From the NCBI GenBank assembly GCA_003290165.1, contig QNQO01000833.1:434001-498000 (forward strand): DNA of 64,000 bases, in the 5' to 3' direction. The stretch comes from Berberis thunbergii. Lineage: Eukaryota; Streptophyta; Magnoliopsida; Ranunculales; Berberidaceae. The translations under genes were made by a program, and so were the position numbers. The stretch's first letter is position 1; each line of letters starts with the position of its first letter. The notes beneath the pieces were generated by a model, which was not told the DNA's origin, searched no databases, and saw only the letters and a list, made by a program, of their open reading frames with translations. Positions 11,863 through 23,548 of the stretch are shown piece by piece.

Positions 11863-13229
11863 TGTCGGATAGATGCTTTCACCAGCAGGTAACAAACACT
11901 TGATTAAACCTTCTTCTTCCTCTTCACAATAACTTTCATCAGTGTTTTCATTTAAATTCAGAAGAAGATAACACAAAGACCACGTTGATTTTTATAATAA
12001 AATGTTTTCAGAAATCCAGAGGGAAGATCATGGACACTCCAATATTTTAAAAGTCGTAGAATGAACACATTTGGGATGGATGGTATACAAGTCAGATATT
12101 GAAATGGGAAACTCTAAATACACATTGAAACAGTCAACTTCATTTAAATAACAGAGAAATTCTCCAACTACATGGAAGTTAATTAATGGATGATATATTA
12201 CTTGTGAAGGTCAAACCTCGCTGATTAAACTAAGAATAATAGTTCACCAAGTCTATGTCCAACAACCAGAGAAAAGGCTCCTTTGGTTCATTTCAACTCC
12301 AAGAAACAACAAAGAAATTGTTAAATTCTAATCAACAAATAAAGAGAAGACAAACATGGTTATTTAGAGAATATATATAGAACTTTCTTTCTTTATATTT
12401 CAACTCCAGCAAATACCACAAAAAGTCTTAACTCTAATTAACAAGAAGATAAGAAAACTTAAAAGACTTAGAGAGTAGACCTGCATTATTATGTTTCTAA
12501 TCAACCAGATATTCTTTGATATATAATAAATATACAGACGGAAAGGTAAGGTTTTGGATGAGAATGTCTTTCATGGACCCTGTATAAATATGACACTGTT
12601 TGAAAATAAAAAAAATTGGCAAGTCGCTTTACTGCATACTTTTATGTAACTAGAAGAAGTTCATTAATATCTCTTGTTTCTAACGCAAATTGACTTTGAT
12701 TCTTGAATAATATACATCCACTTCTCGTTATTGTAACAAAAGATTTTTAGTTTATGTGGAACAGGCCAGTATGAATAATTATGATATTGGTATGAACAAT
12801 TCTTACAGAGGCAGGACGAGGAATTCTTTAGGAAACTATTCAGACTGGACCAAAATTTTGACTAAAATCAGAATGGGATACACCGAAGATACTAACATTA
12901 GTTTTTCATACATGCCCTGCCTGAAATAGTTCAAAAACTGAAGAAGACCAAAAAAATGTTCATGGATTGGAATAAGGAAATGGTTCAAAGGGGCTTACTG
13001 AAATGATTGAGACATCTGTATTTATTATTGAAATATTTGTCAATGGGGCAATGCACTGTTTTAGGTTCAGTTTCCCTGGTAAATTGATTATAAACTCAAC
13101 AACAAATAAGAATTTGGTTATTAATGTTGGAAAAAATGTTGGCTTGAATAGTCACACATCAAGTAAAGAAGAGTTGTCACAAAGAGATAGTCCACTCCCT
13201 AATAATAATGAGGCATTTCGGGGAAAATC
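11863..13229. other. Region upstream of the RGLG-type gene
   Basis: AT-rich DNA that should contain the 5' leader and promoter of the minus-strand RGLG gene. The open frame continues upstream of the chosen ATG (to 11976), but the family starts with MG, so the internal ATG at 11862 is preferred. No other gene, RNA or repeat could be supported. The plus-strand frame at 13003-13242 has no recognisable domain. Confidence 0.4.
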
Positions 13230-13234
13230 TCACA

Positions 13235-13450
13235 CCACCTAAGCCCAGATGGAAGGCCTATCGTTACCAGTTTTGTTGAACAAGGGAACACTTTCTTGCA
13301 ATACTAAGCCTATCTTCTCTGCTTTCTTCACTACATCCCATACCTGTCTTGTGAATTAGGCTCCATTCTCTCTTACGAGCACTTCAGCATTCTTGAGAAA
13401 CCCCTTCACCAATTGCTTGTTCAACCTATTAAACAATTTATCATTCCATG
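13235..13450 (-). pseudogene. Fragment resembling the C-terminal part of BMT5-like (DUF2431) proteins
   Basis: On the minus strand a broken frame reads KQLVKGFLKNAEVLVRENG, then after an in-frame stop VWDVVKKAEKIGLVLQESVP. This resembles the segment of plant BMT5-like Rossmann methyltransferases that normally reads roughly 'L..GFF.NA..LL..DGEIHVTHK', followed by a helix 'W.L..LA...GL.L.E.V.F'. The in-frame stops and missing flanks mark it as a relic. A second, clearer relic of the same family lies at 20.78-22.29 kb on the same strand. The assignment here rests on weak similarity. Confidence 0.4.
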
Positions 13451-13973
13451 AATCTACACCCTCAATTCATTGATATTGTTATTAAAAATATGAATATAAT
13501 CATTGGCGCATTTTCATCTGTACTGAGATCATCTACTAAAAGGTGTAGACGTAGGCTATAAACCATGCCTCCTCTATCAGGAATCCACACTCAGGTAAGT
13601 TGGGCTTATGGTCAGCTTTCCCCTCTTATTCTATTCTATGATCTTTTTAATCTATTTCTAAATTCCATAGACAAGCTCATGGTTTACCTTGGATTCCTAC
13701 TGAACCTTTATGCCCAGAAGAATTTCACACACAATGAGTTGATTACATGAAATCATTCAATGGTTTGGACTCTGGATTTATGGATGTCATATATGGAACT
13801 GGACTACTGGCGTACACAAAATAAAAGAAGGAAAATAGAATATAATTTTATTAAAGTTTCCAGATTTTGGTTAATTTTTTTTCTAATCTCACTATCTTTA
13901 GTAATCTTTTTTTTTTCTTATCCAGGACCCTTCTTTGTAAAACTCCATGACTGCCCTCATTGTAATTGGCCCT

Positions 13974-14190
13974 GAACTTGGGATCTGCAAAACTGGACAG
14001 TATTTAAAATCTTTACCATACTCGTAGCATGTCTGCGATTGCTTATGGTTGTGGTGTTAGTAAATATAGAACTTTCGCAAGTTTTTTCATGATGTCCACA
14101 TCCAAAAACAAGATTTCTGGAGCTTGAAAGAACACATTGGACTAGTCTGATTGGATAGAAAGCAAAATGAACTTGAGAAGCTTACCATCA
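13974..14190 (-). pseudogene. Decayed duplicate of the RGLG RING exons 9-10
   Basis: This stretch aligns with 9760-9970, the last two exons, the short intron between them and the flank of the RGLG-type gene. On the minus strand the last-exon copy keeps TCYE but has Tyr where the next RING Cys should be and Leu in place of the final Cys of CPVC. The exon 9 copy has an extra base that shifts frame after SPMC, and the splice donor after the CGH block is lost. The rest of the gene is not present nearby, so this is a partial duplication that has lost function. Confidence 0.75.
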
Positions 14191-14199
14191 AACAAAGTA

Positions 14200-14872
14200 T
14201 TGTGAATTGAATATGCCAGTATTCATCGCCTAAAGTACCAATTGCGCTGCTTTGAAAAAAAACGATTTTCTCTTAAAATCTCTGAATTCATTGTAATGAC
14301 TTACCGTTCTCCAAACTTTACTCATAGTAAATTTGAGCGTTTGTTGTTATCATGTATATACTATCTGATTGTATTGAGAACTATTGTGACCTGAAAACTG
14401 AGGTGATATTTAAAATCCTGCTGAAAATTTTAATTTTAGACAGATTCGGTTTGCAATAATTTGGTGGTTGTATTGGGTGTTTGATTATGTTCACATCAAG
14501 TTGTCTTGTTGATTCTTTCGCATTTGCTCGCAAAACACAACTGATTCTCTCATTCCCTTCCCAATAACAATTTCTGGCCTCAAAATGCTAGACTTGATAT
14601 CCTTGAGAGGAAGAACATCACGCCATTTCTCCCCTGTTAGTCATCTAAGCTTGGATTTCTTAGAGCATTTACGACCTGGATTTTAGGTTTGCACAATATA
14701 ATTGTATCTTCAAGAAGATGTCTCAAACAAATGCGGAATGCCCTGTGTGAAAACAACACGAAAACAGGTGCGAGTAAATGGACTGATGTTTATAGTATAT
14801 CTAATATATATGAGTCTTCATATGATCGATCGGTCCTAACTTACGAGACACTAGAAGACTAAACAAATTCCA
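14200..14872. other. Intergenic region 3' of the GT47 gene
   Basis: No gene seen. It should contain the 3' UTR of the minus-strand GT47 gene. Short T- and A-rich tracts only. Confidence 0.4.
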
Positions 14873-17229
14873 TCAAGCACTAATTTGAACATTCAATCTC
14901 CTAAGCCAGATTGAATGTATTATCATATGGAATACGTCATATCTCTTTGGAGGATCATTCACTACAAAATGCCTTTGCACCTGCCTCACGTTCTCCTGCA
15001 TTCTCAAATATTGCTCCTCGGGTACGCCCATTAAAATTTTCTTCAAATTCGGTATTTCACTCACCGTAACCTGAATCGAAAATGAATTCCAATTAAGGAC
15101 ATCACTGAATGGAAGTACATATTGCTGTGAAATCAAAACCGGAATACATTCAGCGTATATTGCTTCAACAATCCTCGGGCTAGCTACTTCATAACCACTT
15201 GGGCAAATGCAGTACTTGCTCTTGTTCATCATCTCTTGGTAAGATACCCCTTCTGGTAGTCTTTCATAGACCCTTATGTCATCGTCTTTTTCCTTCCAAT
15301 GCTGAAAGAGTACTGGTCTAATGCGTCCGTGTGGACCACCAGCAAAGAATGCTAGAATGGGACGGTCAGATGGGGGCGCACCACCAATTAGACCCTGGAG
15401 TTCACCAGTTACGAGGTTGATTTCAGGAAATGATGCGTCTTTTCTTGGATTGAATCTTTCAGTTGTGTTGGCATTGCATAGAACACGGATCGAGTTGAAA
15501 TATAATTGAGGAACGTACCATGTAGCGCGTGGCCCCTGCAACAAACGAACTAAATAAGTATACAAACAAGTGTTGCACTACACATTAATCAAATGCAGAG
15601 CAAATCGAATTACCCAATCATGGCAAGAAAGCATGCAGTGATCAGCTCCAAGACTTCTATTCCAATAGGGATATTTTTCGGAGATTATTCGAATGTAATC
15701 TACGACTGTACGTTTCAAGACGCCTTTATCACGGATCACTGGATGAAATAAGTATTCAACAATCATCACCACACTAAAAGGTAGGAAATAGACATGTGCA
15801 TTGTCAGGCTCTCTTGTTCGAAATTGGCTGTTGATCTCAATGAATTTCATGAACATTCCTTCCATGGAGTATATATCCTTGCTTGGACCATAGTGAAACA
15901 ATGGAGGCTCTCCTTCTTCATAAACATATATTTTGAACAGCTTTTCCATCAATAAGTAGCTCCTGCAGATTAAATTTGATGCGCTTAGCACCATCAACAG
16001 TCAAATAAAATTGTAAAAATTCAACACCATCCATGAAAATTTCTGAATGCCATGTTTTTTATTAGGCTCTTGAATGGCAAACGAAATAATTTATTTGGAT
16101 AGTCTTTGAATTAGTTTAGAAACACAAGGGATCATTGTCTTACAATTTAGTGAAGTCCAATTAAGGGAAGTTTTTTGGATTTTGGGCAAAATCTAGGCAA
16201 TGTATTTGACCTCCCGATTATAATAATTCTTTGACTGGGATATGCGAGGGATTTGCCAAAATTTGGTTTTCAAACTCGATCATGAAAGTCGGTGTTGCTA
16301 ACTATTTCCTCATTTTCCTTTTTCCTTGGAAGAAGAATAAGAAACAAAGCACTTAAAACTCAATCAAATAAACAATAGAAAACTAATAAGAATAAAAAAG
16401 GATGAACTAAAGATATTATATGTATGGACTTCAAAAAAGTACTAAGAATTCAGTGACTCACCTGTGAAAAACGTAGGCGTTTCTATAGAGGTCACCCCGG
16501 GGAATGTATTCTGGATCTTCATGTTTCTTCTTTACTGACTGATTGTTATGTCGCTTTGCAACAACAATAGTAGCTTCTCTTAAAGACGCTCTAACTCTTC
16601 CAAGACCTTCTTCAAGTTTATCTAATTTCTCGACTTCTCCTTTCTTGAGTCTCGGTGATACATGACGCACTTTAATCACCTTCACCCCACGAAATTTCTA
16701 CACATTGTAACAAATTACACACAAACTTAAATCTCTTACGTGTGTATCATGCATGCACTTATAAATTAACAAAAAGAAAAAGAAAAAAAAAATCCTTGAT
16801 TGGAGATCAACCTGTCATGGAAGCGAACTACCAGAGGTTTAAAAAAAAGCTAATAACAATGCAGATAATTTGAAAATAAGAACGAGAACTGTCCATTACT
16901 ATACAGAGAAATTATGAATACCAAAAAATTCGCAATTAATTACTACACAAGCCATGATGCCCACTGTATAAAATCTTGAAAAAAAAAACCCCTTGATATA
17001 AAATTTAAAATAAAAAAAAAATAAAAAAAAAAGCTAGAAAAGAAGATTGAATGAGCTGAGTTCTTACATGTTTAAAAGATGAAGAATGAATACCAGTCGA
17101 TTGATAAGAGGATAGAGAAGACCACATGAAGTTGTTAGAACTTACAATACAAAGAAGTATAGAAACTAACATCAAGACACCTAAAACTATTACAACTTGA
17201 AAGAGAAGAGGTCTTTCAAATTGCCTCAT
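14873..17229 (-). CDS. Exostosin-family glycosyltransferase (GT47), Golgi type II membrane protein
   Basis: Four exons on the minus strand: 17229-17068, 16697-16462, 15962-15614 and 15535-14873. All introns are GT-AG with consistent phases (0, 2, 0), giving 469 aa, a normal length for plant GT47 proteins of the At5g03795 type. A short basic N-terminus is followed by one hydrophobic segment (about residues 8-29), the usual signal anchor. A variable stem follows (about 30-130, basic and probably coiled). The exostosin domain begins near KIYVYEEGEPP (about 140) and runs to the end. Conserved blocks include EGMFM, the HVYFLPFS region, the PFFAG-like LAFFAGG, SKYCICPSGYE and SPRIVEAIYAECIPVLIS, which carries the nucleotide-sugar-binding Glu of the family. 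It probably adds a sugar to cell-wall polysaccharide or glycoprotein in the Golgi; the acceptor cannot be read from sequence. No frameshift or missing motif. Confidence 0.93.
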
Positions 17230-17360
17230 CTAATCACCACACTATCTTTCTCTCTGTCTCAGTTTTTTTCTGTAAATGGTGTTAGAAGGGGAGAAAGAAA
17301 GAAAGACAAACAGAGACCAATTGTTGTGGGTTGTTTGAAATAGTCTGGTTTTTTTTTGTC

Positions 17361-17370
17361 TATTAATAGG
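17361..17370 (-). promoter_or_regulatory. Possible TATA box of the GT47 gene
   Basis: On the minus strand this reads CCTATTAATA, about 130 bp before the GT47 start codon, leaving a leader of about 100 bases with GA-rich tracts (AGACAGAGAGAAAG). It is a plausible core promoter, but other AT-rich candidates exist nearby. Confidence 0.3.
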
Positions 17371-17371
17371 T

Positions 17372-18060
17372 AGATAGAAACAAGATTGAAATAGAAACCA
17401 ACAAATCTTTACTAAAAAGTTTTTCAGACTCTTTTCATGTTCAACACATGGCATGAATCTAGGTAAAAGATAGTAACCAATTTCTTTATCCATTTTTCAG
17501 AGCAAAACCTGCCTAGAACCTTCCAATCAGTATGTTGGAGATACAAAAGATTTGAAAATTTTAATTAATAATTGATTATGTAGAGGGGAAAAAAAAGGGA
17601 TATATGATTTTATTACTTATTAGTTGGATATAGTTATTAACCTTGTAAGAACAACCATTGTCGATATCTTCAAAAAAGTCTTCAAATCGAGTTTCTGAAT
17701 TTGGTTTGAAAAGGGAAATGCCACAGTCCTGATTGCCCTGGATTTCCAACTTTATAAACAAATGAAATTGAATGCTCAAATCTTCCAATCAACTAATTAG
17801 TTCTGCATTTCATTGAGCTGTCATTTGTTACTGAGACAAATGAAGAGTCGAAGAGCTTTTCTTTTGTCGTTCAATACTAAAAAGGTCATTTTCTCGTAAC
17901 ATAGCATGGTTGTAGTATCCAATGTTTATTCGGCTAAATTTAATAACGAATCAGCGATAGTTAAATACCTGAAGTTTAATTCTCCTGTGATCGAACATCA
18001 TTTTACGTATAGGCTGACCCTATCAAGCACAAAATGATACCTTATTCACCCTTGAAATTG
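17372..18060. other. Region upstream of the GT47 gene, no confirmed gene
   Basis: Contains one open frame on the minus strand (17788-17576) starting MEDLSIQFH and reaching SYK just before a GT dinucleotide. It could be a lone exon, but no partner exon or known motif was found, so it is not called. Confidence 0.35.
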
Positions 18061-18061
18061 G

Positions 18062-19640
18062 ACTTTTTTTTCTTTTTTCTTTTTTTTTGTTTGAAAATGA
18101 GCGGGGTTGTAAGGACCCCCAAATCTTTATATTAATAAAAACAAAAGAAGAAATGCATAACTCAGCTATCACATCATCAATAGAAACAAAAGGATTCGTC
18201 AAATTTTCAACATACTAAGAGCTATAGGTCAATAGGTTTGTTTCCATGGACCATAGTAGACTCGTATCTGATAATACCCAAAAATTATCTTTTTCACTGG
18301 TTTGGTTGAAATTTTTTATACCCTAAGAATTTGGGGTTTGTCTTCCTTGATTTGTTTGATCTGAAAAGGCTTGACTTCACCCCTTTTAGTAATTGTGCTC
18401 AAGTCCATGCATCCACATATCAAAATGGTTCAGAGTCCGAGTCATCTTCGTCTGCATTGTTATCTTGTTCATTACTATCGGTATCATCCTCAATACTTGC
18501 ATTTCTGCTAGTACTAATTCCCTTCTCTTGATTTTCCTGAGCTTAAGTTGCATCAGCATCATTTTCCTCTTCTGACATGTTTGTAATTACACTAGCATGT
18601 TGCACCTTACTAGTCTTCTTCTCCATTATCTGTTTCCACTTTTATTGTTCCAATTTGCTTTGATCAACCCTTTTTCACTATTTTATTCACTGCTTTTTCA
18701 CTAGTGTTAGTTGCCCCATTAGATTCAGTACCCACTTCTCCAACTGCAACTATTTATTCCCCATTAGAACTAAAATCTATGATCTGATTTTCAATCGAAT
18801 CTTTTATAGTCTTTTTAATATTTTTCTGCTACTAAGCTCTCAAATATGTTGTTTGGTCCATGTTGTTCCTTTCTAACACAAGTTGATTTAAAGGCCAATT
18901 GGAGGTGTTAATGCTATCATGTTGTGTTCTGCCCTTTCCTTGGACATATATACTTTCATCCATCCTTCATACTTCCTTCCTCCGCATGAACTTTCATATC
19001 ACCTTTTTGTTGTTTATTTGTTTCTGTTCCACCCAACATCTATTACTAATGTGCCAATCTTGGCAACATTTGGTGCACCTTTGGGATTTCCAAGGATACT
19101 CAAGCAAGATCTCAAATCCTTCCCTTTCCTCAGAGACAAGTTTCAAGGTATCTGGGAGCTCTTTACTGGCTTCAACATCTAGGCATATGTAAGTAAACAC
19201 CAGCCTGCTTCTTTCCTCCATTGCTTTATCCATACAAATGGGAACCTCAATAAAGCTGGATATAACTGTCCAATATTGTTTAGGGATCTTATGGAACCTC
19301 AACCAAATTGGAATTTACTAAATTTTTCTTTTTTCTTCTCCATTTCATTGCCCTAAGGCCTAATCATCAATAATTTGCCTCCACTCACATACACATGTCC
19401 TCCTTCTAGAGCATCTTGTTTGTCTTGTGCATCAGAAAACTTGAAATAGAATGATCAGCATCATCTGCATCAGTTGTGATCTCAACTGTACCTTTCGTTT
19501 TCTATTTCCTGAGAATAACATCTCCAACTACTGGGAAAAGGGGGTTTTTTATCAATAAAGAAACCTACCAGGTAAGAGCTCCAAATCTCCATACCTTCAT
19601 GTGCAGCTTCATCGGGGAGGATGCCTACTTCTCCATACCT
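18062..19640 (-). mobile_element. LINE relic with ORF1-type DUF4283 and zinc-knuckle coding remains
   Basis: Minus-strand reading, with stops and frameshifts. Near 19,560-19,400 it resembles the DUF4283 region (VVGDVILRK, then a GGxxYVSGGKLLMIRP-type strand). At 19,302-18,994 it reads as the gag-like part (PIC/VYMDKATEERSRLVF-type, then LEYPWKSQRCTKC and a degraded CCHC knuckle). An acidic, Ser-rich tail lies at about 18,550-18,330. The plus-strand end is a T-rich tract (18,062-18,089), which on the minus strand is an A-rich tail after an ATTAATATAAAG-like 3' end, as expected for a LINE 3' terminus. The reverse transcriptase ORF2 is missing, so this is an internally deleted copy. I could not find a target duplication. 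Confidence 0.6.
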
Positions 19641-19659
19641 TCCATGGTTTAGGCGTAGC

Positions 19660-20660
19660 CTCTATGTTGATGTTCCTTCAATAGATCCATCTCGCATTTC
19701 TGACTCCTTTGTTCGCTCGCTCGTCTGCCCTAATAATGGAAACTCATCGATGCTTCTACTCTTTGCTATATAATCTATGTTTCCAACGGTTCTTGTTCCA
19801 TCATATCAGAGAGGAGGTGAAGAAACATTTTCCCCAGTGCAATCCTAATTGTGAATGTTCAATCGAGATATGTATTGAGTCACTTTTTCTTTTCCTAATA
19901 AACCAATTTCCTGCATATTGTGAAATGTGCAAGAAATGAAGCAACATTATCTAAACAAACAAACTTAAATTATATATATATAAGATACATTTCCACTGGT
20001 TCATCTATGCTAAAAATGGCCAAAATAAACACATTACCAAAAAAAATACTGAACATATATGCATATGTGATGGAAAAGCGCATTATATACAAATTCCACT
20101 CGAATCAGTCGGTGCATATTGGAAACAACAGAAAAAGCATAAAAACATGTTAAGAACATGTATGATATAACCAAAAGATCATGGAGCTTATTAAGCATTT
20201 AGATCAAGGCCAAAAAGCTGAAAATTCACAAACAATTCAATGGGCAAACGAGAATCAACCAAGGATTTCAATAGCAATAGAATGAAATAGTAAAATCCAA
20301 TAAGGACCTAAAAACAATGTTAAAGGACAATAAAATGCAAACAAACATGCACAAAGACCCTCAAACAATGAAAATAGCCTTAAAAACCTAAATTCAACCA
20401 TGAATTGCATCAAAATTCAATGTAATCGAAATCAAAGCATGAATTGAAGTCTGAAACATTAAACCTAGCATGCTCAAATCAATGAAAATCTAAATCAGTC
20501 AATCCTCTAAAACCCTAAAAAAAGAAAAGAAAAAAAATATATAAAACCTAAGAGTTTTAAAGATAAATTGAAAAGGATTTGATAAAAAAAAATTACATAC
20601 ACATAAATTCATACTTCTAATTGATAGAAAATAACAAAATAGATTGAACTGAACCAATTG
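19660..20660. other. Intergenic, AT-rich, no gene
   Basis: No supported coding region. On the minus strand, 20,699-20,676 reads ATG followed by TSRRGSR and then a GTAAAT donor-like site, preceded by sequence with the look of a plant 5' leader. It could be a stranded first exon, but no partner exon is visible before the LINE relic. Confidence 0.35.
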
Positions 20661-20779
20661 AAAAAAAAAATTTACCCTAGATCCTCTTCGTGAAGTCATT
20701 GTCCTTAATAAAGTGTTCGAAGCCCTAAATCAAAGATTTTGCGAAATTCGAGAAAACGGCATAGGGGGGAGAGTTTGGA

Positions 20780-22290
20780 TTGAGTTGGGGAAGAGTGTTT
20801 GTGTTTATCTTCTTTTCCATGGAATCCTGCTTGAAGGAAGTTGAAGATGATATGGTCGAACTTTCAGTATGAAATTTCATTTTCGTGGCATCAACTCCAT
20901 GTAAAATTGTTTCTCCAAGCTTCTCCACCTTCAGTGTTTGATTTTGCTTTACAGTACTTTTTCATCACAACAACTGGTAGAAAAGGTCAGTGTTAAAATT
21001 GATCCAAAAAACAAAAGGCAAAATGAAGGAGATATCGAAACTTGCAACAATTTTCATTAAACCTCGTATAATAACCAATCCCACCCAAAAGAAAATGCTT
21101 AAATGTAAGAATGGCCAAATACTAGAAATTTTCTACCCTAGAAAGAATTTTTCTCAAATTTGCTGAACTTATACGTAGAATACCATGTATTTTCCCTCAA
21201 ATTATAGTCAGGATCCCCAAACATCAGAAGCAAACAGGGGTTTACAAATAAATGATTGTTTGAGCATATGAATAACAAAGCGTGTAACAAGCACAAGCCA
21301 GTCCACCTACTGCTAATGCATCTCATCCGACTACGAGTAGTAGCAGGTGACACAAGGCATGAAGCAATGATCATCGATTTTGTCAGCCTGGATTCTTTCA
21401 TGCTGGGTCCCTAGTTGCATTCTCCCTGACTTTGGCATCCCTATCCCGTATCCCTCCTTCGACTGGTCTGGCATTTGTACTTGATACCCATTTAGGACCA
21501 AAACTACAATGTTGTCTTCCTACCAACACCTTATAGACTCTAATACCACCTCAAAATACAAACTAGGATCTACATCAACTCCAGAAAATAACTCTGTCAA
21601 CAAAATGAACAAGTGAATAAAAAATTACTACACCATAGTGTGGGTAGAATAAACTGTATAAGTTCATGTGGCTGACAACATCGCATTGTAATAAAACCAT
21701 ATTATTCTTGTTTTTGTTTAAGTAAAACCATTTTTGTTCTCCCATCTCTATAATCTCCATTCCATCAAAAGAAATTTAACCATTAAGAACAATAAAATGT
21801 AGTTCAATCATCAGCTACAGCCTACAAATACAAAACATTAGCAAAGATTTTGCTCATCAGTCATCATTTTAAACTGAAAGCATTAGAATAATTTTATACA
21901 CGACACTCATTTCACACGAGTTGGATACACTAAAATTTGCAAAAGTACTCCAAAAAGCACCCAAACAGACCTTTATTTCTTAACACTGCCCCATACTTCA
22001 ATAAGAATCTATTAAAAATACACATTCCTAAACAAACCCCATTCACCTAGTACAGTCCAAATCAATGAAGAGAACATAAAATTTACTTCACAACAAAGAA
22101 GTGTTAGAGATTATACCATTTGGTCTAGAGAAGTAGCGATCATACTTGAAGCAGAACCAAAGAAGTTAGCCAAACTCAAGTAAAATGAGAAGTCCCCATC
22201 ACCCACTAGAAGTATTCGGTGCGAAGAAGAGTAGTACATCAACCATTTTTCTTCTTCTTGTGATGATTCTCTCTCAACCACCTCTGCTAT
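20780..22290 (-). pseudogene. BMT5-like (DUF2431) methyltransferase-type gene, broken
   Basis: First recognisable exon, minus strand about 22,290-22,117: an acidic lead, EEEKW, then SSSHRILLVGDGDFSFYL, the family's SAM-binding-like glycine loop, then SLANFFGSAS and MIATSLD, ending at a GTATAA donor. A second exon begins near 20,930 with KLGETILHGVDATKMKFHT (the family's LxxLGxxVLHxVDAxxM block). It then loses frame: the next block, FDHIIFNF..AGFHGKEDK, is in another frame after HTE. The catalytic and C-terminal exons expected downstream are not found, and a stretch unlike the family follows. The relatives are Rossmann-fold proteins similar to yeast 25S rRNA (uridine-N3) methyltransferase BMT5. 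The TRIM element sits just upstream. Judged a pseudogene from the frameshift and missing 3' part. Confidence 0.75.
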
Positions 22291-22603
22291 TTTGAATGTC
22301 TTCTACTTCTTCATCTTCCTCCAAACAGACCCTTGAGTGAGGCACCGAGGGTGGCGCAATGAGCAATAGTGTGCTTTGCTTTGGTGGGACCAATAGGACA
22401 CGTGTTGCTTCTTCACAAGGCTGGGGTAGTGTAAAATTGTCACTGGGAGAAGGAAAAGCATAGAAGTGCCTTTTCAAATTCTCCGAGTGGAATCCTCGTC
22501 CCTTTGCTTTATCTTCGTGGCAGGATTGGGGTGGGATAGACCTCATCCTGATTTCGAGATGAAACAAAAATGAGCTGGTTCAAAGATCATAAAAAGTTTG
22601 TTA

Positions 22604-22608
22604 CAACT
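22604..22608. repeat. TRIM target-site duplication, left copy (CAACT)
   Basis: CAACT directly before the left LTR, matched by CAACT at 23,835-23,839 directly after the right LTR. Five bases is the usual length for LTR retrotransposon integration. Confidence 0.85.
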
Positions 22609-22895
22609 TGTTAGAGAATAGAAGTCAATACATCCTATTGTTAGGAAAATATCTTTCAGTATTAGAAAATACATCCTATTGTTAGGAAAATATATTTTAG
22701 CATATTGTGTTGCAAGTTTTATGGGGTTAGAAGTTTTATGGAGTTAGGAAGACTTTCCTATTGTATTTTGGTTTCCTAAGTTTGCTAGGTTTCCTATTTC
22801 TATTAGGTTATGTCAAAGTTAGCTCTATATAAGCTTGTATTCTATTCAATGAAAGAAAAAAAAGAGAACAATATTTTCAATACAAATCTTTAACA
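22609..22895 (+). repeat. TRIM left LTR
   Basis: 287 bp, TG...CA ends. It contains a TATA-like CTATATAAG (about 22,824) followed by AATGAAAGAAAA, which may be the promoter and poly(A) signal region of the LTR. Confidence 0.9.
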
Positions 22896-23062
22896 TAGTA
22901 TCAAAGCTACTTTCTTTGGTGACCTAAGACTCTGGAGATTCAAGCTCTTCCCCGCCTCTAACAACGTTCAACTAAATTGAAGGGAAATTGCACTCTACAA
23001 CAACTTCATGCATATCAGCAACACGCCGCCAACCTGCAATTCAATCAAGGAAGGAGGGTCAA

Positions 23063-23445
23063 CAATACCAAAATCTATGTTGTGTTGTCTCGAATTGAGC
23101 TCTACCACTCAAAAATTGAGCAATACCAAAATCTATGTTGTGTTGTCTCGAATTGAGCTCTACCACTCAAAAATTGAGCAATACCAAAATCTATGTTGTG
23201 TTGTCTCGAATTGAGCTCTACCACTCAAATTGAGCAATACCAAAATCTATGTTGTCTCGAATTGAGCTATACCACTCATATTGAGCAATACCAAAATCTA
23301 TGTCTCGAATTGAGCAATACCACTCAAATTGAGCAATACCAAAATCTATGTTGTCTCGACTTGAGCAATACCACTCGAATTGAGCAATACCAAAATTTGT
23401 GGTCTCGACTTGAGCAATACCACTCGAATTGAGCAATACCAGGAC
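23063..23445 (+). repeat. Tandem repeat inside the TRIM, 8 copies of 49-58 bp
   Basis: The phrase CAATACCAAAATCTATGT or a close variant recurs at 23,063, 23,121, 23,179, 23,235, 23,285, 23,334, 23,385 and 23,434. The period falls from 58 to about 49-51 bp along the array. Each unit pairs a TCTCGAATTGAG block with an ACCACTCAAATTGAG block. The open frames across it (both strands) exist only because the repeat lacks stops. Confidence 0.9.
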
Positions 23446-23548
23446 TCGTCCAGACTCGACGATAATGATTTCTTCACCAAATAGGACTTCAAAGTTTCCT
23501 CCAAGCTGCACATTTCGTCTGCATCTACATGTCCAGCTTGCGGGGGGG

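Noticed and set aside
17576..17788. 70-codon minus-strand frame starting MEDLSIQFH
   Set aside because: No domain and no partner exon. It lies upstream of the GT47 promoter region and may be chance.
22274..22567. 97-codon minus-strand frame beside the BMT5-like exon
   Set aside because: It is out of frame with the recognisable DUF2431 exon and has no known motif. Possibly old leader sequence of the relic.
23008..23511. Open frames on both strands across the TRIM interior
   Set aside because: The tandem repeat has no stop in these frames. The repeated peptide pattern is a by-product and no retroelement protein motif is present.
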